Assembly (NCBI RefSeq): GCF_003319185.1
Contig: NZ_QOHJ01000002.1
Coordinates: forward strand, 62,001-126,000
DNA length: 64,000 nucleotides
Direction of reading: 5' to 3'
Source: Blastococcus sp. TF02A-30
Lineage (GTDB): Bacteria; Actinomycetota; Actinomycetes; Mycobacteriales; Geodermatophilaceae
Within the stretch, counting starts at the first letter, position 1; each line of letters opens with the position of its first letter. Shown here in pieces: positions 34,621-43,917 of this stretch. Position numbers and translations under genes: made by a program. Under the pieces are notes generated by a model, which was not told the DNA's origin, searched no databases, and saw only the letters and a list, made by a program, of their open reading frames with translations.

Positions 34621-35129
34621 CGCGCCCGCGCCTCGCGGCGGGCGTCCTTCGCGGCCTGCTTCGCCTGGGTACGGGCCAGCTTCTCCGCCTTCTTCACCGA
34701 CACGCGGGGACGGCGCTCGATCAGCCCGCGGGTCATGAGGCCGATGCCGATCCCGACCAGCCAGCTGTCCTTGGCGATGGACAGGCCCTGCTCGGTCGGC
34801 GCGAGGCTGCCCGGCTTCCGCATGCCCGGCGTCTTGAGGTACAGGCCGAGCAGCCCGCCGGAGAAGGCGGTCAGCGCGACACCGGCCGCGAAGGTCGGCA
34901 CGAAGGGCGTCAGCAGCGCCGCCCCCACGACGATCTCCGCCGTCGCCAGCCCCTGCACGAACTGCTGCGGGGGGACGTTCTTCAGCACCGGGTAGGCGCC
35001 GGCGGCGAAGCCGTGCATGCCGGCGGCGGTCTCGGCGTCGGCCCCGCGCTTGCCGAGGCCGCTGTTCAGGATGAAGGCGCCCGCGGAGATGCGCGGCGCG
35101 ATCTCGGAGAGGGTGATCGGCAGTCCCAT
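34617..35129 (-). CDS. DoxX family membrane protein
   Basis: A 170-residue protein with four hydrophobic helices and a strongly basic C-terminal tail (KKAEKLARTQAKQAAKDARREARAR region). The fold and the SGGLLGLYLKTPGMR loop fit the DoxX/DoxD superfamily, linked in mycobacteria to thiol and oxidative stress at the membrane. It is a single gene downstream of the helicase gene by 74 bp. Confidence 0.75.
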   Translation of the reverse strand: MGLPITLSEIAPRISAGAFILNSGLGKRGADAETAAGMHGFAAGAYPVLKNVPPQQFVQGLATAEIVVGAALLTPFVPTFAAGVALTAFSGGLLGLYLKTPGMRKPGSLAPTEQGLSIAKDSWLVGIGIGLMTRGLIERRPRVSVKKAEKLARTQAKQAAKDARREARAR

Positions 35130-35203
35130 GCCGTCCTCGGTGCCCACCCCGGGCAGCGCTGAACCCGGGAGACCGGCGGAGGTCTCCCGGGTCCGGCGGG
35201 AGA

Positions 35204-36778
35204 TCAGCGGCCGCGGCGCGAGCGGGCGCTGAACGAGGCGGCGCTGCTGGTGCCGGCGCGGGCGGCCAGCTCGGCGCGGGTGCGCGCCGGGCCGCTGGCC
35301 CGGCCGCCGCCGGAGGCCCCACCGCGGCCCGAGGCGGCCGGCTTGGCCGACGCGGAACCCGAGCCCGACCCCCCGCGACGACGACGGCCGCCACCGGAGC
35401 CCTGCGGCTGCGGCTCCGGCGCGGGGGCCGGCTCCACGTAGGGCGCCGGCGGGCCGGCGAGCTCGGCGATCAGCTCGGCGCCCGGCCGGACCTGGGTCAC
35501 GGTCGGGGTGATCCCGGCCTGGCGGGTCAGCGTGCGCACCTCGCCGACCATGTCGGGGGTGGTGATGGTGACGACCGTGCCACCGGCGCCGGCGCGGGCG
35601 GTGCGGCCCGAGCGGTGCAGGTAGGCCTTGTGCTCGGTCGGCGGGTCGACGTGCACGACCAGCGCGACGTCGTCGACGTGGATGCCGCGGGCGGCGATGT
35701 CGGTGGCGCACAGCACCCGGGAGGAGCCGTTGCTGAACGCCTCGAGGTTGCGCTCGCGGGCGTTCTGGCTGAGGTTGCCGTGCAGGTCGACGGCCGGGAT
35801 GCCCGACGCGGTGAGCTGCTTGGCCAGCTTCTTGGCCTGGTGCTTGGTGCGGGTGAACAGCACGCTGCGGCCGAGGCCCGCGGCCAGCTGGCGCACGACC
35901 TCGCCCTTGTCGGCGGTCTGCACGTGGAAGACGTGGTGGGTCATGGTGCTCACCGGCGCGACCGCGGGGTCGACCGAGTGCGTGACCGGGTTGCTCAGGT
36001 AGCGCTTGACCAGGACGTCGACGCCGTTGTCCAGGGTCGCCGAGAAGAGCAGCCGCTGGCCGGTCTTCGGGGTGCGGTCCATGAGCCGCTTGACGCCGGG
36101 CAGGAAGCCGAGGTCGGCCATGTGGTCGGCCTCGTCCAGGATGGTGATCTCGACGGCGCCGAGGTCGCAGTGGCCCTGGCCGATGAGGTCCTCGAGCCGG
36201 CCGGGGCAGGCGATGACGATGTCGACGCCCTTGGCCAGCGCCTGGACCTGCGGGTTCTGGCCGACGCCGCCGAAGATCGTGGTGGCGTTCATGCCCAGGG
36301 CACGGGCCAGCGGGTCGACGACGGCGAACACCTGGTTGGCCAGCTCGCGGGTCGGCACCAGCACCAGCGCCCGGGGGCGCTTGGCGGAGCGGCGGCTGTC
36401 GGAGGCGGCCAGCCGGGCGACCAGCGGGATGGAGAAGGCCAGGGTCTTGCCCGAGCCGGTGCGCCCGCGGCCGAGCACGTCGCGGCCGCCGAGGCTGTCG
36501 GGCAGCGTGGCGACCTGGATCGGGAACGGCGCGGTGATGCCGCTGGCCGAGAGCACCTCGACCATGGGCGCGGGCACGCCGAGCGCCGCGAACGTGGTGT
36601 CGGTGGGCAGGACGGTGGCGTCCGCGCCGACGGGGACGACGACGGGAGCCGGCGCCGGGGTGCTCTGCTGCTGGACCTGCGTCTGCTCGCCGGCCGGGCG
36701 GGTGCCGCGACCGCGGCCGCCGCGACGGCGGCGCGGACGGGCGGTGCCGTCGGCGGCAGGGGGAGTGGGGGTGCTCAT
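35204..36778 (-). CDS. DEAD-box ATP-dependent RNA helicase
   Basis: A 524-residue RNA helicase. A basic N-terminal tail (RPRRRRGGRGRG) is followed by motif I GRTGSGKT, PTRELA, DEAD, SAT and HRSGRTARAG. The last 90 residues are Gly/Arg/Ser-rich and disordered, as in RhlE-type cold and stress helicases. It likely unwinds structured RNA in ribosome assembly or decay. It has a long gene-free upstream region that may contain a regulated leader. Confidence 0.93.
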   Translation of the reverse strand: MSTPTPPAADGTARPRRRRGGRGRGTRPAGEQTQVQQQSTPAPAPVVVPVGADATVLPTDTTFAALGVPAPMVEVLSASGITAPFPIQVATLPDSLGGRDVLGRGRTGSGKTLAFSIPLVARLAASDSRRSAKRPRALVLVPTRELANQVFAVVDPLARALGMNATTIFGGVGQNPQVQALAKGVDIVIACPGRLEDLIGQGHCDLGAVEITILDEADHMADLGFLPGVKRLMDRTPKTGQRLLFSATLDNGVDVLVKRYLSNPVTHSVDPAVAPVSTMTHHVFHVQTADKGEVVRQLAAGLGRSVLFTRTKHQAKKLAKQLTASGIPAVDLHGNLSQNARERNLEAFSNGSSRVLCATDIAARGIHVDDVALVVHVDPPTEHKAYLHRSGRTARAGAGGTVVTITTPDMVGEVRTLTRQAGITPTVTQVRPGAELIAELAGPPAPYVEPAPAPEPQPQGSGGGRRRRGGSGSGSASAKPAASGRGGASGGGRASGPARTRAELAARAGTSSAASFSARSRRGR

Positions 36779-37109
36779 GCGGTGATGTCCCAACGCTCGA
36801 GTGGCCGCCGCGAGCTCGGCGAGCGCGAGCGCCGGCGCACCTCGGGGTGCGGGGCTCGCATCGTCGGCGAGACGTCGGTCAGCCGGGCGCGCCTCGGTGG
36901 CGCAGCCTCAGCCCGACGTCGATTCCTGCCGCTCCGGATGAGCAAAGGGCGGCGCCGGTACTCCGTACTCAACCAGACCCGGCGCCGATCCGTGCCCACC
37001 GCGGGGGAGGGGAGGATCACATCGGGTGAGGGAGGTGGCAGGAAACCGGTGGGTCCCGGCAGGCCGGGGGCCTCGTCCGGCCCCGGCCCGCTGGGTCATC
37101 CTGTCCGGC
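36779..37109. other. Gene-free spacer between helicase and MFS genes
   Basis: 331 bp separate the divergent helicase and MFS genes. I see no gene. The one clear structure is an inverted repeat, GGCGCCGG (36951-36958) and CCGGCGCC (36979-36986). A long 5' leader for the helicase is possible, as DEAD-box genes in other bacteria often have them, but I find no convincing promoter pair. Confidence 0.4.
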
Positions 37110-38420
37110 GTGAGCACGCGGACGACGACGCGCATCCACCCCGCGTGGTGGGTGGCCGCGGTGACCTTCCTGGCGCTCGTGGGTGCCGCCGCCTTCCGTG
37201 CCGTCCCCGGCGTGCTCATCGACCCGTTGCGCGAGGAGTTCGGCTGGTCGGTCTCGACCATCTCCGCCGCCGTCGCGGTCAACATGGCGCTCTACGGGCT
37301 GACCGCGCCGTTCGCGGCGGCGCTGATGGAGAAGTTCGGCATCCGCCGCGTCGTGATCGGCGCGCTGCTGCTCACCGCCGCCGGCAGCGGGCTGACGGTC
37401 TTCATGACGGCGAGCTGGCAGCTGGTGCTGCTGTGGGGCTTCGCCGTGGGCCTGGGCACCGGCTCGATGGCGCTGTCGCTGGTGGCCACCGTGACCGGCC
37501 GATGGTTCGTCGCCCGCCGCGGGCTGGTGTCGGGCATCCTCACCGCGGGCGGCGCGACCGGTCAGCTGGTGTTCCTCCCGCTGGTGGCGTGGGCGGACCA
37601 GAACTGGGGCTGGCGCTCGGCGTCGCTGGGCACCACCGCCGCCGCGCTGGCCGTCGTCCCGCTGGTGGCCTGGCTGCTGCGCGACCGGCCGCGCGACGCC
37701 GGCGCCGTCCCCTACGGCGGCACCGCCGCCGACGACGTCGACCCGGTGCGGCAGGGCGCGGCGCGGGCCGCGGTCCGCGGGCTGGCCGAGGCGGCGCGCT
37801 CCCGGCCGTTCTGGCTGCTGGCCGGTGGCTTCTTCATCTGCGGGCTGTCGACCAACGGGCTGGTGCAGCCGCACTTCATCCCGGCCGCGCACGACCACGG
37901 CATGCCGGTGACCACCGCGGCCGGGCTGCTCGCCGTCGTCGGCATCTTCGACATCGCCGGGACCGTGCTCTCCGGCTGGCTGACCGACCGGGTCGACCCG
38001 CGGGTGCTGCTGCTGGCCTACTACGCGCTGCGCGGGTTCTCGCTGTTCCTGCTGCCGCCGCTGTTCGGGCCCGACCTCGAGGTGGCGATGATCGCGTTCA
38101 TCGTCTTCTACGGCCTGGACTGGGTGGCGACCGTGCCGCCCACGCTGGCGCTGTGCCGCGAGCACTTCGGGTCCCGCGCGCCGGTGGTGTTCGGCTGGGT
38201 GTTCGCCGCCCACCAGCTCGGCTCGGCGTTCGCCGCGTTCGGCGGGGGCGTGGTCCGCGACGTCACCGGCTCCTACGACCTCGCCTGGTTCGCCGCCGGC
38301 GCGCTGTGCGTGCTGGCCGCCGTGCTGTCGATCTCCATCCGCCGCAACCTGCCCGCGCCCGCGGCGACCGCGCTGCCCACCGACCGGCAGGAGGCGGCCG
38401 CCGCCCAGGCCCACGGCTGA
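37110..38420 (+). CDS. MFS transporter (oxalate/monocarboxylate-like)
   Basis: A 436-residue major facilitator with twelve helices in two halves joined by a loop near residues 200-235. The FGWSVSTISAAVAVN and GLVSGILTAGGATGQLVF blocks are typical of the OxlT/monocarboxylate branch. The substrate is likely an organic anion, but not certain. The GTG at 37110 starts just before the first helix. It ends at a strong bidirectional terminator. Confidence 0.88.
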   Translation: MSTRTTTRIHPAWWVAAVTFLALVGAAAFRAVPGVLIDPLREEFGWSVSTISAAVAVNMALYGLTAPFAAALMEKFGIRRVVIGALLLTAAGSGLTVFMTASWQLVLLWGFAVGLGTGSMALSLVATVTGRWFVARRGLVSGILTAGGATGQLVFLPLVAWADQNWGWRSASLGTTAAALAVVPLVAWLLRDRPRDAGAVPYGGTAADDVDPVRQGAARAAVRGLAEAARSRPFWLLAGGFFICGLSTNGLVQPHFIPAAHDHGMPVTTAAGLLAVVGIFDIAGTVLSGWLTDRVDPRVLLLAYYALRGFSLFLLPPLFGPDLEVAMIAFIVFYGLDWVATVPPTLALCREHFGSRAPVVFGWVFAAHQLGSAFAAFGGGVVRDVTGSYDLAWFAAGALCVLAAVLSISIRRNLPAPAATALPTDRQEAAAAQAHG

Positions 38421-38421
38421 A

Positions 38422-38479
38422 CCGGCTTTCGGTACCGAAAGCTGCGCGGTGGACCGCAGCTCTCGGTACCGGAAGCCGG
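38422..38479. terminator. Bidirectional terminator with 25-bp arms
   Basis: The arms 38422-38446 and 38455-38479 pair over 25 bp with two non-Watson-Crick positions (one wobble, one mismatch) and an 8-nt loop. Each arm has a GGTACC core. It sits between the convergent MFS and GMC genes, 2 bp and 9 bp from their stops. Confidence 0.85.
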
Positions 38480-38487
38480 CAGCGGGG

Positions 38488-40101
38488 TCACCTCGCGGCG
38501 GCGAGCTCCGGGTCCACGGTGCGGCCCAGGATCAGGTCGGCGGCCCGCTCGGCGATCATGATCGTCGGCGCGTTGGTGTTGCCGCGGACCAGGGTCGGCA
38601 TGACCGAGGCGTCGACCACCCGCAGCCCCTCGATGCCGTGCACCCGCAGCTGCGGGTCGACGACGGACTGCTCGTCGGTGCCCATCCGGCACGACGACAC
38701 CGGGTGGTACAGCGACTCCAGGGTCTCCCGCACCTTGCCGCGCAGCGCGTCGGCCCCGTGCACCGTGCCGCCGGGCGACCACTCCTCGGCCAGCACCGAG
38801 GCCAGCGGCCCGACCGAGGCGATCTCGCGGGCCTTCTCCACGCCGCACACCAGCGCGTCGAGGTCGCGGGGGTCGGTGAGGTAGCCGGCGTCGATCGACG
38901 GCGCCCAGGTCGGGTCGGCCGAGCGCAACCGCACCGAGCCGCGCGAGTGCACGTCGACCAGCACGACGGCGGCGGTGAACGCCTCGGCGTCGGGGTCGAT
39001 CTCGGCCTGCTTCCAGAACTTCACCGGCAGGAAGTGGAACTGCAGGTCCGGCTCGGCCAGGTCGGGGCGGGACCGGGTGAACAGCCCGGCCTCGGCCAGG
39101 TTCGAGGTGAGCGGCCCGCGCCCGGCGGCCTTCCACTTCGCGACGTTGAGCGGCGTCTCGGCCAGGCGTAGCGAGGTGCCCGACCGCACGTCCCAGATGA
39201 CCGGCACCAGCGGGTGGTCCTGCAGGCCGGCACCGACGCCGGGCAGGTCGTGGAGGACGTCGACGCCGACCTCGCGCAGGTGGTCGGCCGGGCCGATGCC
39301 CGAGAGCATGAGCAGCTGCGGGGAGTTGACCGCGCCGCCGGAGAGCACCACCTCGGAGGTGGCCCTGGCGGTGTGCAGCTGCCCGCCGCAGCGGTACTCG
39401 ACGCCGGTCGCCCGGCCACCGGAGACCAGCACGCGGGTGGTCAGGGCGCCGGTGCGCACGGTCAGGTTGGGCCGGCCCTCGGCGGGGTGCAGGTAGGCGT
39501 CGGCCGACGACCAGCGGCGGCCGCGCTTCTGCGTCACCTGGTACTGGCCGACGCCCTCCTGGGTGGCGCCGTTGAAGTCGGGGTTGCGCGGGTAGCCGGC
39601 CGCGACCGCCGACTCCACGACCGCCGTCGTCCAGGGGTGCGGCGAGCGCAGGTCCTCGACCCGCAGCGGGCCCCCGACGCCGTGCCACCGGTCGGCGCCG
39701 CGGGCGTTGTCCTCCATGCGGCGGAACAGCGGCAGCACGTGCTCGTAGGACCACGACGGGTCGCCGGTCAGCTCGGCCCACTCGTCGTAGTCGGCCGCCG
39801 CGCCGCGGATGTAGATCATCGCGTTGATCGACGAGGAGCCGCCGAGCAGCTTGCCGCGCGGCCAGAAGAGCTTGCGACCGTCCAGGCCGGGCTGCTCGTC
39901 GGTCGTGTAGTTCCAGTCGCGCCGGGTGCGCCAGACCTTGTACAGCCCGGCCGGGGCCTGCACCTCGAGCAGCTTGTCCGAGCCGCCGGCCTCCAGCAGG
40001 AGGACCTTCAGCGACGGGTCCTCGCTCAGCCGCCCGGCCAGCGCGCACCCGGCCGAGCCGGCGCCGACGACGACGACGTCGTACTCCTCCTGCACGCCCA
40101 T
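38488..40101 (-). CDS. GMC-family FAD alcohol oxidoreductase (choline dehydrogenase-like)
   Basis: A 537-residue flavoenzyme. FAD-binding GAGSAGCALAGRL begins at residue 13, the GMC signature GGSSSINAMIYIRG is near 87, and the catalytic pair is H466 (YHPVSSCRMG) and N510 (RGNTNAP). Its ATG overlaps the stop of the aldehyde dehydrogenase by one base. Together they would oxidise an alcohol to an aldehyde and then to an acid; choline to betaine is one option but is not proven. Confidence 0.9.
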   Translation of the reverse strand: MGVQEEYDVVVVGAGSAGCALAGRLSEDPSLKVLLLEAGGSDKLLEVQAPAGLYKVWRTRRDWNYTTDEQPGLDGRKLFWPRGKLLGGSSSINAMIYIRGAAADYDEWAELTGDPSWSYEHVLPLFRRMEDNARGADRWHGVGGPLRVEDLRSPHPWTTAVVESAVAAGYPRNPDFNGATQEGVGQYQVTQKRGRRWSSADAYLHPAEGRPNLTVRTGALTTRVLVSGGRATGVEYRCGGQLHTARATSEVVLSGGAVNSPQLLMLSGIGPADHLREVGVDVLHDLPGVGAGLQDHPLVPVIWDVRSGTSLRLAETPLNVAKWKAAGRGPLTSNLAEAGLFTRSRPDLAEPDLQFHFLPVKFWKQAEIDPDAEAFTAAVVLVDVHSRGSVRLRSADPTWAPSIDAGYLTDPRDLDALVCGVEKAREIASVGPLASVLAEEWSPGGTVHGADALRGKVRETLESLYHPVSSCRMGTDEQSVVDPQLRVHGIEGLRVVDASVMPTLVRGNTNAPTIMIAERAADLILGRTVDPELAAAR

Positions 40102-41654
40102 CAGCGGTGCCGCCCGTGCAGCATGCCCATGACACGGGCGAGCGCGTCGGCGGCCTTCTCCGGCCGGCCGAAGCTCATCAGGTTCACCGGCAGCGGCATC
40201 CGCTGGCGGGTGATGGCCTTGGCGCGGGTGAACTCCTTGAGCCCGTCCTCGCCGTGGATGCGGCCGAAGCCGGAGTCGCCGACGCCGCCGAAGGGCAGGG
40301 CCGGCACCGAGGCGAAGGTGAGCACCGAGTTGATCGAGGTCATGCCGCTGCGCATCCGGCGGGCGAGGTCCATGGCCTTGTCCTTGGACGCGGAGAAGAT
40401 CGAGCCGGCCAGGCCGTAGGTGGTGTCGTTGGCCCGCTGCAGCGCCTCCTCGGCGTCGCGCACCCTGGTGATGGTGAGCGTCGGGCCGAAGGTCTCCTCC
40501 TTGACGGCCGAGGAGTCCTCGGGCACGTCGAGCAGGACGGTGGGTGCGACGTAGCCCTCACCGGGGAACGCGTCGGCGTCCGGACCACCGGTGACCACGC
40601 GGGCCCCGGCGGTGGCGGCGTCCTGCACGTGCCGCTTCACGACGTCGATCTGCGAGGCCATGGTCATCGGCCCGTAGGTGGCCTCGTCGTCGGCACCGGG
40701 GCGCAGCTTGCGCACCTGCTCGGTGACCTCGGCGACGAACCGGTCGTAGACGGCGGAGGTGGCGTACACCCGCTCGATGCCGATGCAGGTCTGGCCGGCG
40801 TTGCTCATCGCGCCCCAGACGGCGGCGTCGGCGGCGGCCACGACGTCGGCGTCGTCGTCGACGATCATCGCGTCCTTGCCGCCGAGCTCCATGAGCACCG
40901 GCGTGAGCGTCTCGGCGCAGGTGGCCATCACCTTCTTGCCGGTGGGCGCGGAGCCGGTGAAGGCGATCTTGTCGACCGGCACCCGGCACAGCGCGGCGCC
41001 GGTGTCGCCGAAGCCGGTGACGACCTGGAAGGCGTCGGCGACCTCGGGGACGGCGGCCCGCCACGCGGCGGCCAGCCACGCGCCGATCGCCGGGGTGTGC
41101 TCGGAGGGCTTGAAGACGACGGCGTTGCCGGCGGCCAGGGCGTAGGCGATCGAGCCCATCGGCGTGAACACCGGGTAGTTCCACGGCCCGATGACGCCGA
41201 TGACGCCCAGCGGCTGGTACTCCAAGTAGGCGGCGTGGTTGGCGGCGATCAGCCCCGGGTTCACCCGGCGCGGGCCGAGCGCCTTGCGGGCGTGGCCGGC
41301 GGCCCAGGCCAGGTGGTCGACGGCGAGGGTGATCTCGAGGATCGCGTCGGCGTGCGGCTTGCCGTTCTCGCGGTGCACCAGGTCGGCCAGCTCGTGCATG
41401 CGGCGCGCGAGGTAGCCGCGGTAGGCGGCCAGCTTCTGCTTGCGCCCCTCGAAGCCGAGCGCGCCCCAGGCCTCGGCGGCGGCGCGGGCGCGCTGCACCG
41501 TCTCGGCGACGGCGTCGGCGTCGTGCACCGGGAAGACGCCGACGACGGCGCCGGTGGCCGGGTCGGTGGACTCGAACGTCTGGCTGGTGTCGTGCCGGTC
41601 CACGGTCCCGGCAGCGTCGTCGGTGACCGTGTCCATCTGCTCCGCGAGCGACAT
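40101..41654 (-). CDS. Aldehyde dehydrogenase
   Basis: A 517-residue NAD(P)-dependent aldehyde dehydrogenase. The catalytic cysteine is C290 (NAGQTC) and the general base E256 (LMELGGKD). The cofactor loop is FTGSAPTGKKV. The C-terminal tail MPLPVNLMSFGRP is longer than in BetB and resembles the succinate-semialdehyde-like or class 3 group. It is the first gene of a pair with the GMC oxidoreductase, suggesting it handles the aldehyde that enzyme makes. Confidence 0.92.
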   Translation of the reverse strand: MSLAEQMDTVTDDAAGTVDRHDTSQTFESTDPATGAVVGVFPVHDADAVAETVQRARAAAEAWGALGFEGRKQKLAAYRGYLARRMHELADLVHRENGKPHADAILEITLAVDHLAWAAGHARKALGPRRVNPGLIAANHAAYLEYQPLGVIGVIGPWNYPVFTPMGSIAYALAAGNAVVFKPSEHTPAIGAWLAAAWRAAVPEVADAFQVVTGFGDTGAALCRVPVDKIAFTGSAPTGKKVMATCAETLTPVLMELGGKDAMIVDDDADVVAAADAAVWGAMSNAGQTCIGIERVYATSAVYDRFVAEVTEQVRKLRPGADDEATYGPMTMASQIDVVKRHVQDAATAGARVVTGGPDADAFPGEGYVAPTVLLDVPEDSSAVKEETFGPTLTITRVRDAEEALQRANDTTYGLAGSIFSASKDKAMDLARRMRSGMTSINSVLTFASVPALPFGGVGDSGFGRIHGEDGLKEFTRAKAITRQRMPLPVNLMSFGRPEKAADALARVMGMLHGRHR

Positions 41655-41711
41655 GTGGCGCAGGTTACCCGCGAGTCACACGTACCTGCCCGAGGGTCGC
41701 CCGGCCGGGGT

Positions 41712-42143
41712 TCAGGCCTCGGCGAGGACGGCCCAGGCGGTCTTCTCGCCACGGGCGGTGCGCGCCCAGCCGTGCGCCTCGGCGAGGTCGGCGACCAGGT
41801 ACAGGCCGAAGCCGCCCTTGCCGGGATCGCGGCCCTGGGCGGGCGTCGGCGGCACGTCGGGGGAGGTGTCGCTGACCGCGATCAGCCACCGTCCCGGGCC
41901 CCGGCTGAGCGCCGCGGCGACGGGCGCGCCACCGTGGCGCAGCCCGTTGGAGGCGAGCTCGTCGGCGACCAGCACCAGCCGCTCGGACCAGTGCTCGCGC
42001 TCGGGGTGCTCGACGGTCTCGTGGCCGGTGAGCGCGGCGCGCAGCCGTGCCCGCAGCCCGGCCAGCTCGGCCAGGGAGCTGAGCTGCTGGCACCACAGCT
42101 CGGTGAAGCCGGTCGGGAGCGGCAGGGACTGCCACAGCGCCAC
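41712..42143 (-). CDS. RsbW-like ATP-binding anti-sigma factor kinase
   Basis: A 143-residue GHKL ATPase. The N box is ADELASNGLRHG, G1 is AVSDTSPDVP and G2 is GGFGLYLV. There is no histidine kinase dimerisation domain, so it matches RsbW/SpoIIAB-like serine kinases, which bind sigma factors or phosphorylate STAS antagonists. The closest STAS protein is at 43528-43902, and a phosphatase is at 58773. The GTG start at 42143 is the best fit; the open frame upstream is low in structure. Confidence 0.82.
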   Translation of the reverse strand: MALWQSLPLPTGFTELWCQQLSSLAELAGLRARLRAALTGHETVEHPEREHWSERLVLVADELASNGLRHGGAPVAAALSRGPGRWLIAVSDTSPDVPPTPAQGRDPGKGGFGLYLVADLAEAHGWARTARGEKTAWAVLAEA

Positions 42144-42422
42144 GCCGCCACCGCCTTCCCTGGTTCGATCGAGACCGCTCCATCGGTCTCGGGACGCCGG
42201 TGCCCGGTCCCGAGACCTCCCAACCTCCGTCTCACCCGGATGGGTCGGTGCGGCCTCTGTGGTCGCGACCCGTGGGAGGTCCGCTCGTTGCCGACCCCTT
42301 CGGCACGGTGCCTCCCGTCGGGCGGAGGCCGAACACCGCAACGGCCCCCACCTGGGTCGTTACAGCGACTGCAGGTGGGAGCCGTGCGTGGGTGCTGCGG
42401 CTGGCCGATCCGGTCGACGGGG

Positions 42423-42785
42423 CTACGAGCCCCAGCGGGGGATCGCGGTCGCGCCCGGGGCGTGACCGTGGGTGGACGGCCGCCCGCCGCGCCGGTCGCC
42501 CGGGGCGCCGGGGACGGGGGCTCGGTGCTGGGCGTGCCAGCACTCGAACAGCGACAGCCACTGGGCCGGGGTGAGCGCCGTCGGCCGGGTGGTCGGCGGC
42601 AGCCCCTCCTGGCGCAGCCAGCGGACCCCGGCGGTGCCGGGCAGCTGGCCGCGGAGGACCGCGCCGAGCGGGGCGCCGGGTGCGGCGAGGACGGCGGCGG
42701 CCAGCCGGTCGAAGTCGGTGGTGTCGACGTCGGGCAGGGCCGTGCGGGCCTCGGCGGCGGCGGGGTGCGGGGTCGGTCGTGACAC
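42423..42785 (-). CDS. Hypothetical protein
   Basis: A 120-residue soluble protein of unknown family. The centre (about 25-90) is predicted helical, with LTPAQWLSLFECWHAQH as its most distinctive part; the ends are disordered. The gene lies in a zone of unassigned sequence: 279 bp without a gene on its left and 209 bp on its right, in which I see no structure worth naming. Codon use supports coding, but function is unknown. Confidence 0.5.
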   Translation of the reverse strand: MSRPTPHPAAAEARTALPDVDTTDFDRLAAAVLAAPGAPLGAVLRGQLPGTAGVRWLRQEGLPPTTRPTALTPAQWLSLFECWHAQHRAPVPGAPGDRRGGRPSTHGHAPGATAIPRWGS

Positions 42786-42994
42786 GGGGTACCTCCGTGC
42801 GGGGTGCGTGCGGGACCCGGGGCCGCAGAGGGGCCGGACGGGGTGGGGCGGGAGCGGCGCCCGGGCGAGGGGCCGGGGCGCGATCGGCGGGCGGCGAGGC
42901 CGGCCCGCGGGACGTCAGCTCAGACGGTGCGCGTGCGCACGGAGTACCGCATGCCCCGGGACGTTAGGAGCGTCGTGCCGACCTGTCGACGGAA

Positions 42995-43342
42995 TTACGC
43001 GGGCGGCTGCGAGCGGCTGTCGTCGGCGGCGCCGCCCGCGGCGGACCGGCGGGCCTGGTGCGCCTCCCACCGGGCGCGGTCGCGGGCGCGGGCACCGGCG
43101 TTGCGCTGCCACTTCTCCTTGCGGCGCCGGGCGCGCTCGAGCTCGCGCTGCTCGAAATCCGGGTGCTGGTCCCAGTCGCGGGCCGCGAGGGCGATGACCA
43201 GGCCGGTGAGCAGGAGGACCACGACGAAGGCGGCGATCACCACGTCGAGGACGACGAAGGCGAGCGCGCAGAGGACGGCGACGGCGACGACGCCCAGGAC
43301 CGGACGGGTGCGGCGTCGGGCGGGGTCCGGGCCGGTGCTCAC
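42995..43342 (-). CDS. Two-helix membrane protein with basic C-terminal tail
   Basis: A 115-residue protein. Two hydrophobic helices fill residues 14-55 (VLGVVAVAVLCALAFVVLD and IAAFVVVLLLTGLVIAL), then a highly charged Arg/Glu helix to the end. I do not recognise the family; similar small proteins are frequent in Geodermatophilaceae. It is divergent from the STAS gene. Confidence 0.6.
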   Translation of the reverse strand: MSTGPDPARRRTRPVLGVVAVAVLCALAFVVLDVVIAAFVVVLLLTGLVIALAARDWDQHPDFEQRELERARRRKEKWQRNAGARARDRARWEAHQARRSAAGGAADDSRSQPPA

Positions 43343-43527
43343 GGCTCCCAGTATCCGCCGCCGGTGGTGGCGTCGGCGCCTCGCCCCTGGACAGGGCGGA
43401 CACCGTGTCCCTACTCTCGGGGGAGCGGTTCAACAGCAAGCCGTCACTCCGGTACGGGTTCTGTCGCCGCTTCGCCGTGGCGCCACTTCTTGCACTGGTC
43501 CGGTACCACCCGCCCGAGAGGCAGACC

Positions 43528-43902
43528 GTGACCGCCACCCTTGAACCCCCGACGTCCGACCTCGTGACCGTCGACGTCCTCCCCGATGCGACGGGGATCC
43601 TCGTCGCCGTCAGCGGGGAGGTCGACTCCTCGTCGGCCCCCGTCCTCGCCCACCACCTCGACACCGTGCTCGAGACCAGCCCGGCCGCGGTGACCGTCGA
43701 TCTCCGCGGCGTCACGTTCCTCGACTCCGCCGGCCTGTCCACCCTGGCCATGGCGCACCGCCGGGCCGAAGCGGCCGGCGGCCGCGTGCGCGTGGTCGCC
43801 TCCTCCCGGGCGGTCGTCCGCCCGCTGCAGATCACCGGCCTGTGGGACCTGCTCTCCGCCGAGCAGGTCGCGGACTCCTCGGCGGAGCGCGGCATCGCCT
43901 GA
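43528..43902 (+). CDS. STAS-domain anti-sigma factor antagonist
   Basis: A 124-residue STAS protein of the RsbV/SpoIIAA type. The phosphorylation site is the serine in VTFLDSAGLSTLAMAHR, about residue 72. It would be phosphorylated by an RsbW-like kinase and dephosphorylated by a SpoIIE-type phosphatase. Candidates for both are in this window. The GTG at 43528 lies before the domain; the region upstream contains a short GGACAC/GTGTCC repeat (43398-43410). Confidence 0.88.
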   Translation: MTATLEPPTSDLVTVDVLPDATGILVAVSGEVDSSSAPVLAHHLDTVLETSPAAVTVDLRGVTFLDSAGLSTLAMAHRRAEAAGGRVRVVASSRAVVRPLQITGLWDLLSAEQVADSSAERGIA

Positions 43903-43917
43903 CCCGGGGCCCGCCCG

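Noticed and set aside
35615-38884. A 1089-residue plus-strand frame across the helicase, MFS and GMC genes
   Set aside because: It lies in another frame of three recognised genes and lacks any domain pattern.
42144-42422. A plus-strand gene at about 42200-42574
   Set aside because: It has no RBS and is antisense to part of the hypothetical minus-strand gene at 42423-42785; its translation is low-complexity.
43398-43410. GGACACCGTGTCC palindrome upstream of the STAS gene
   Set aside because: Only 6-bp arms, common by chance in such DNA, and no second copy was seen.
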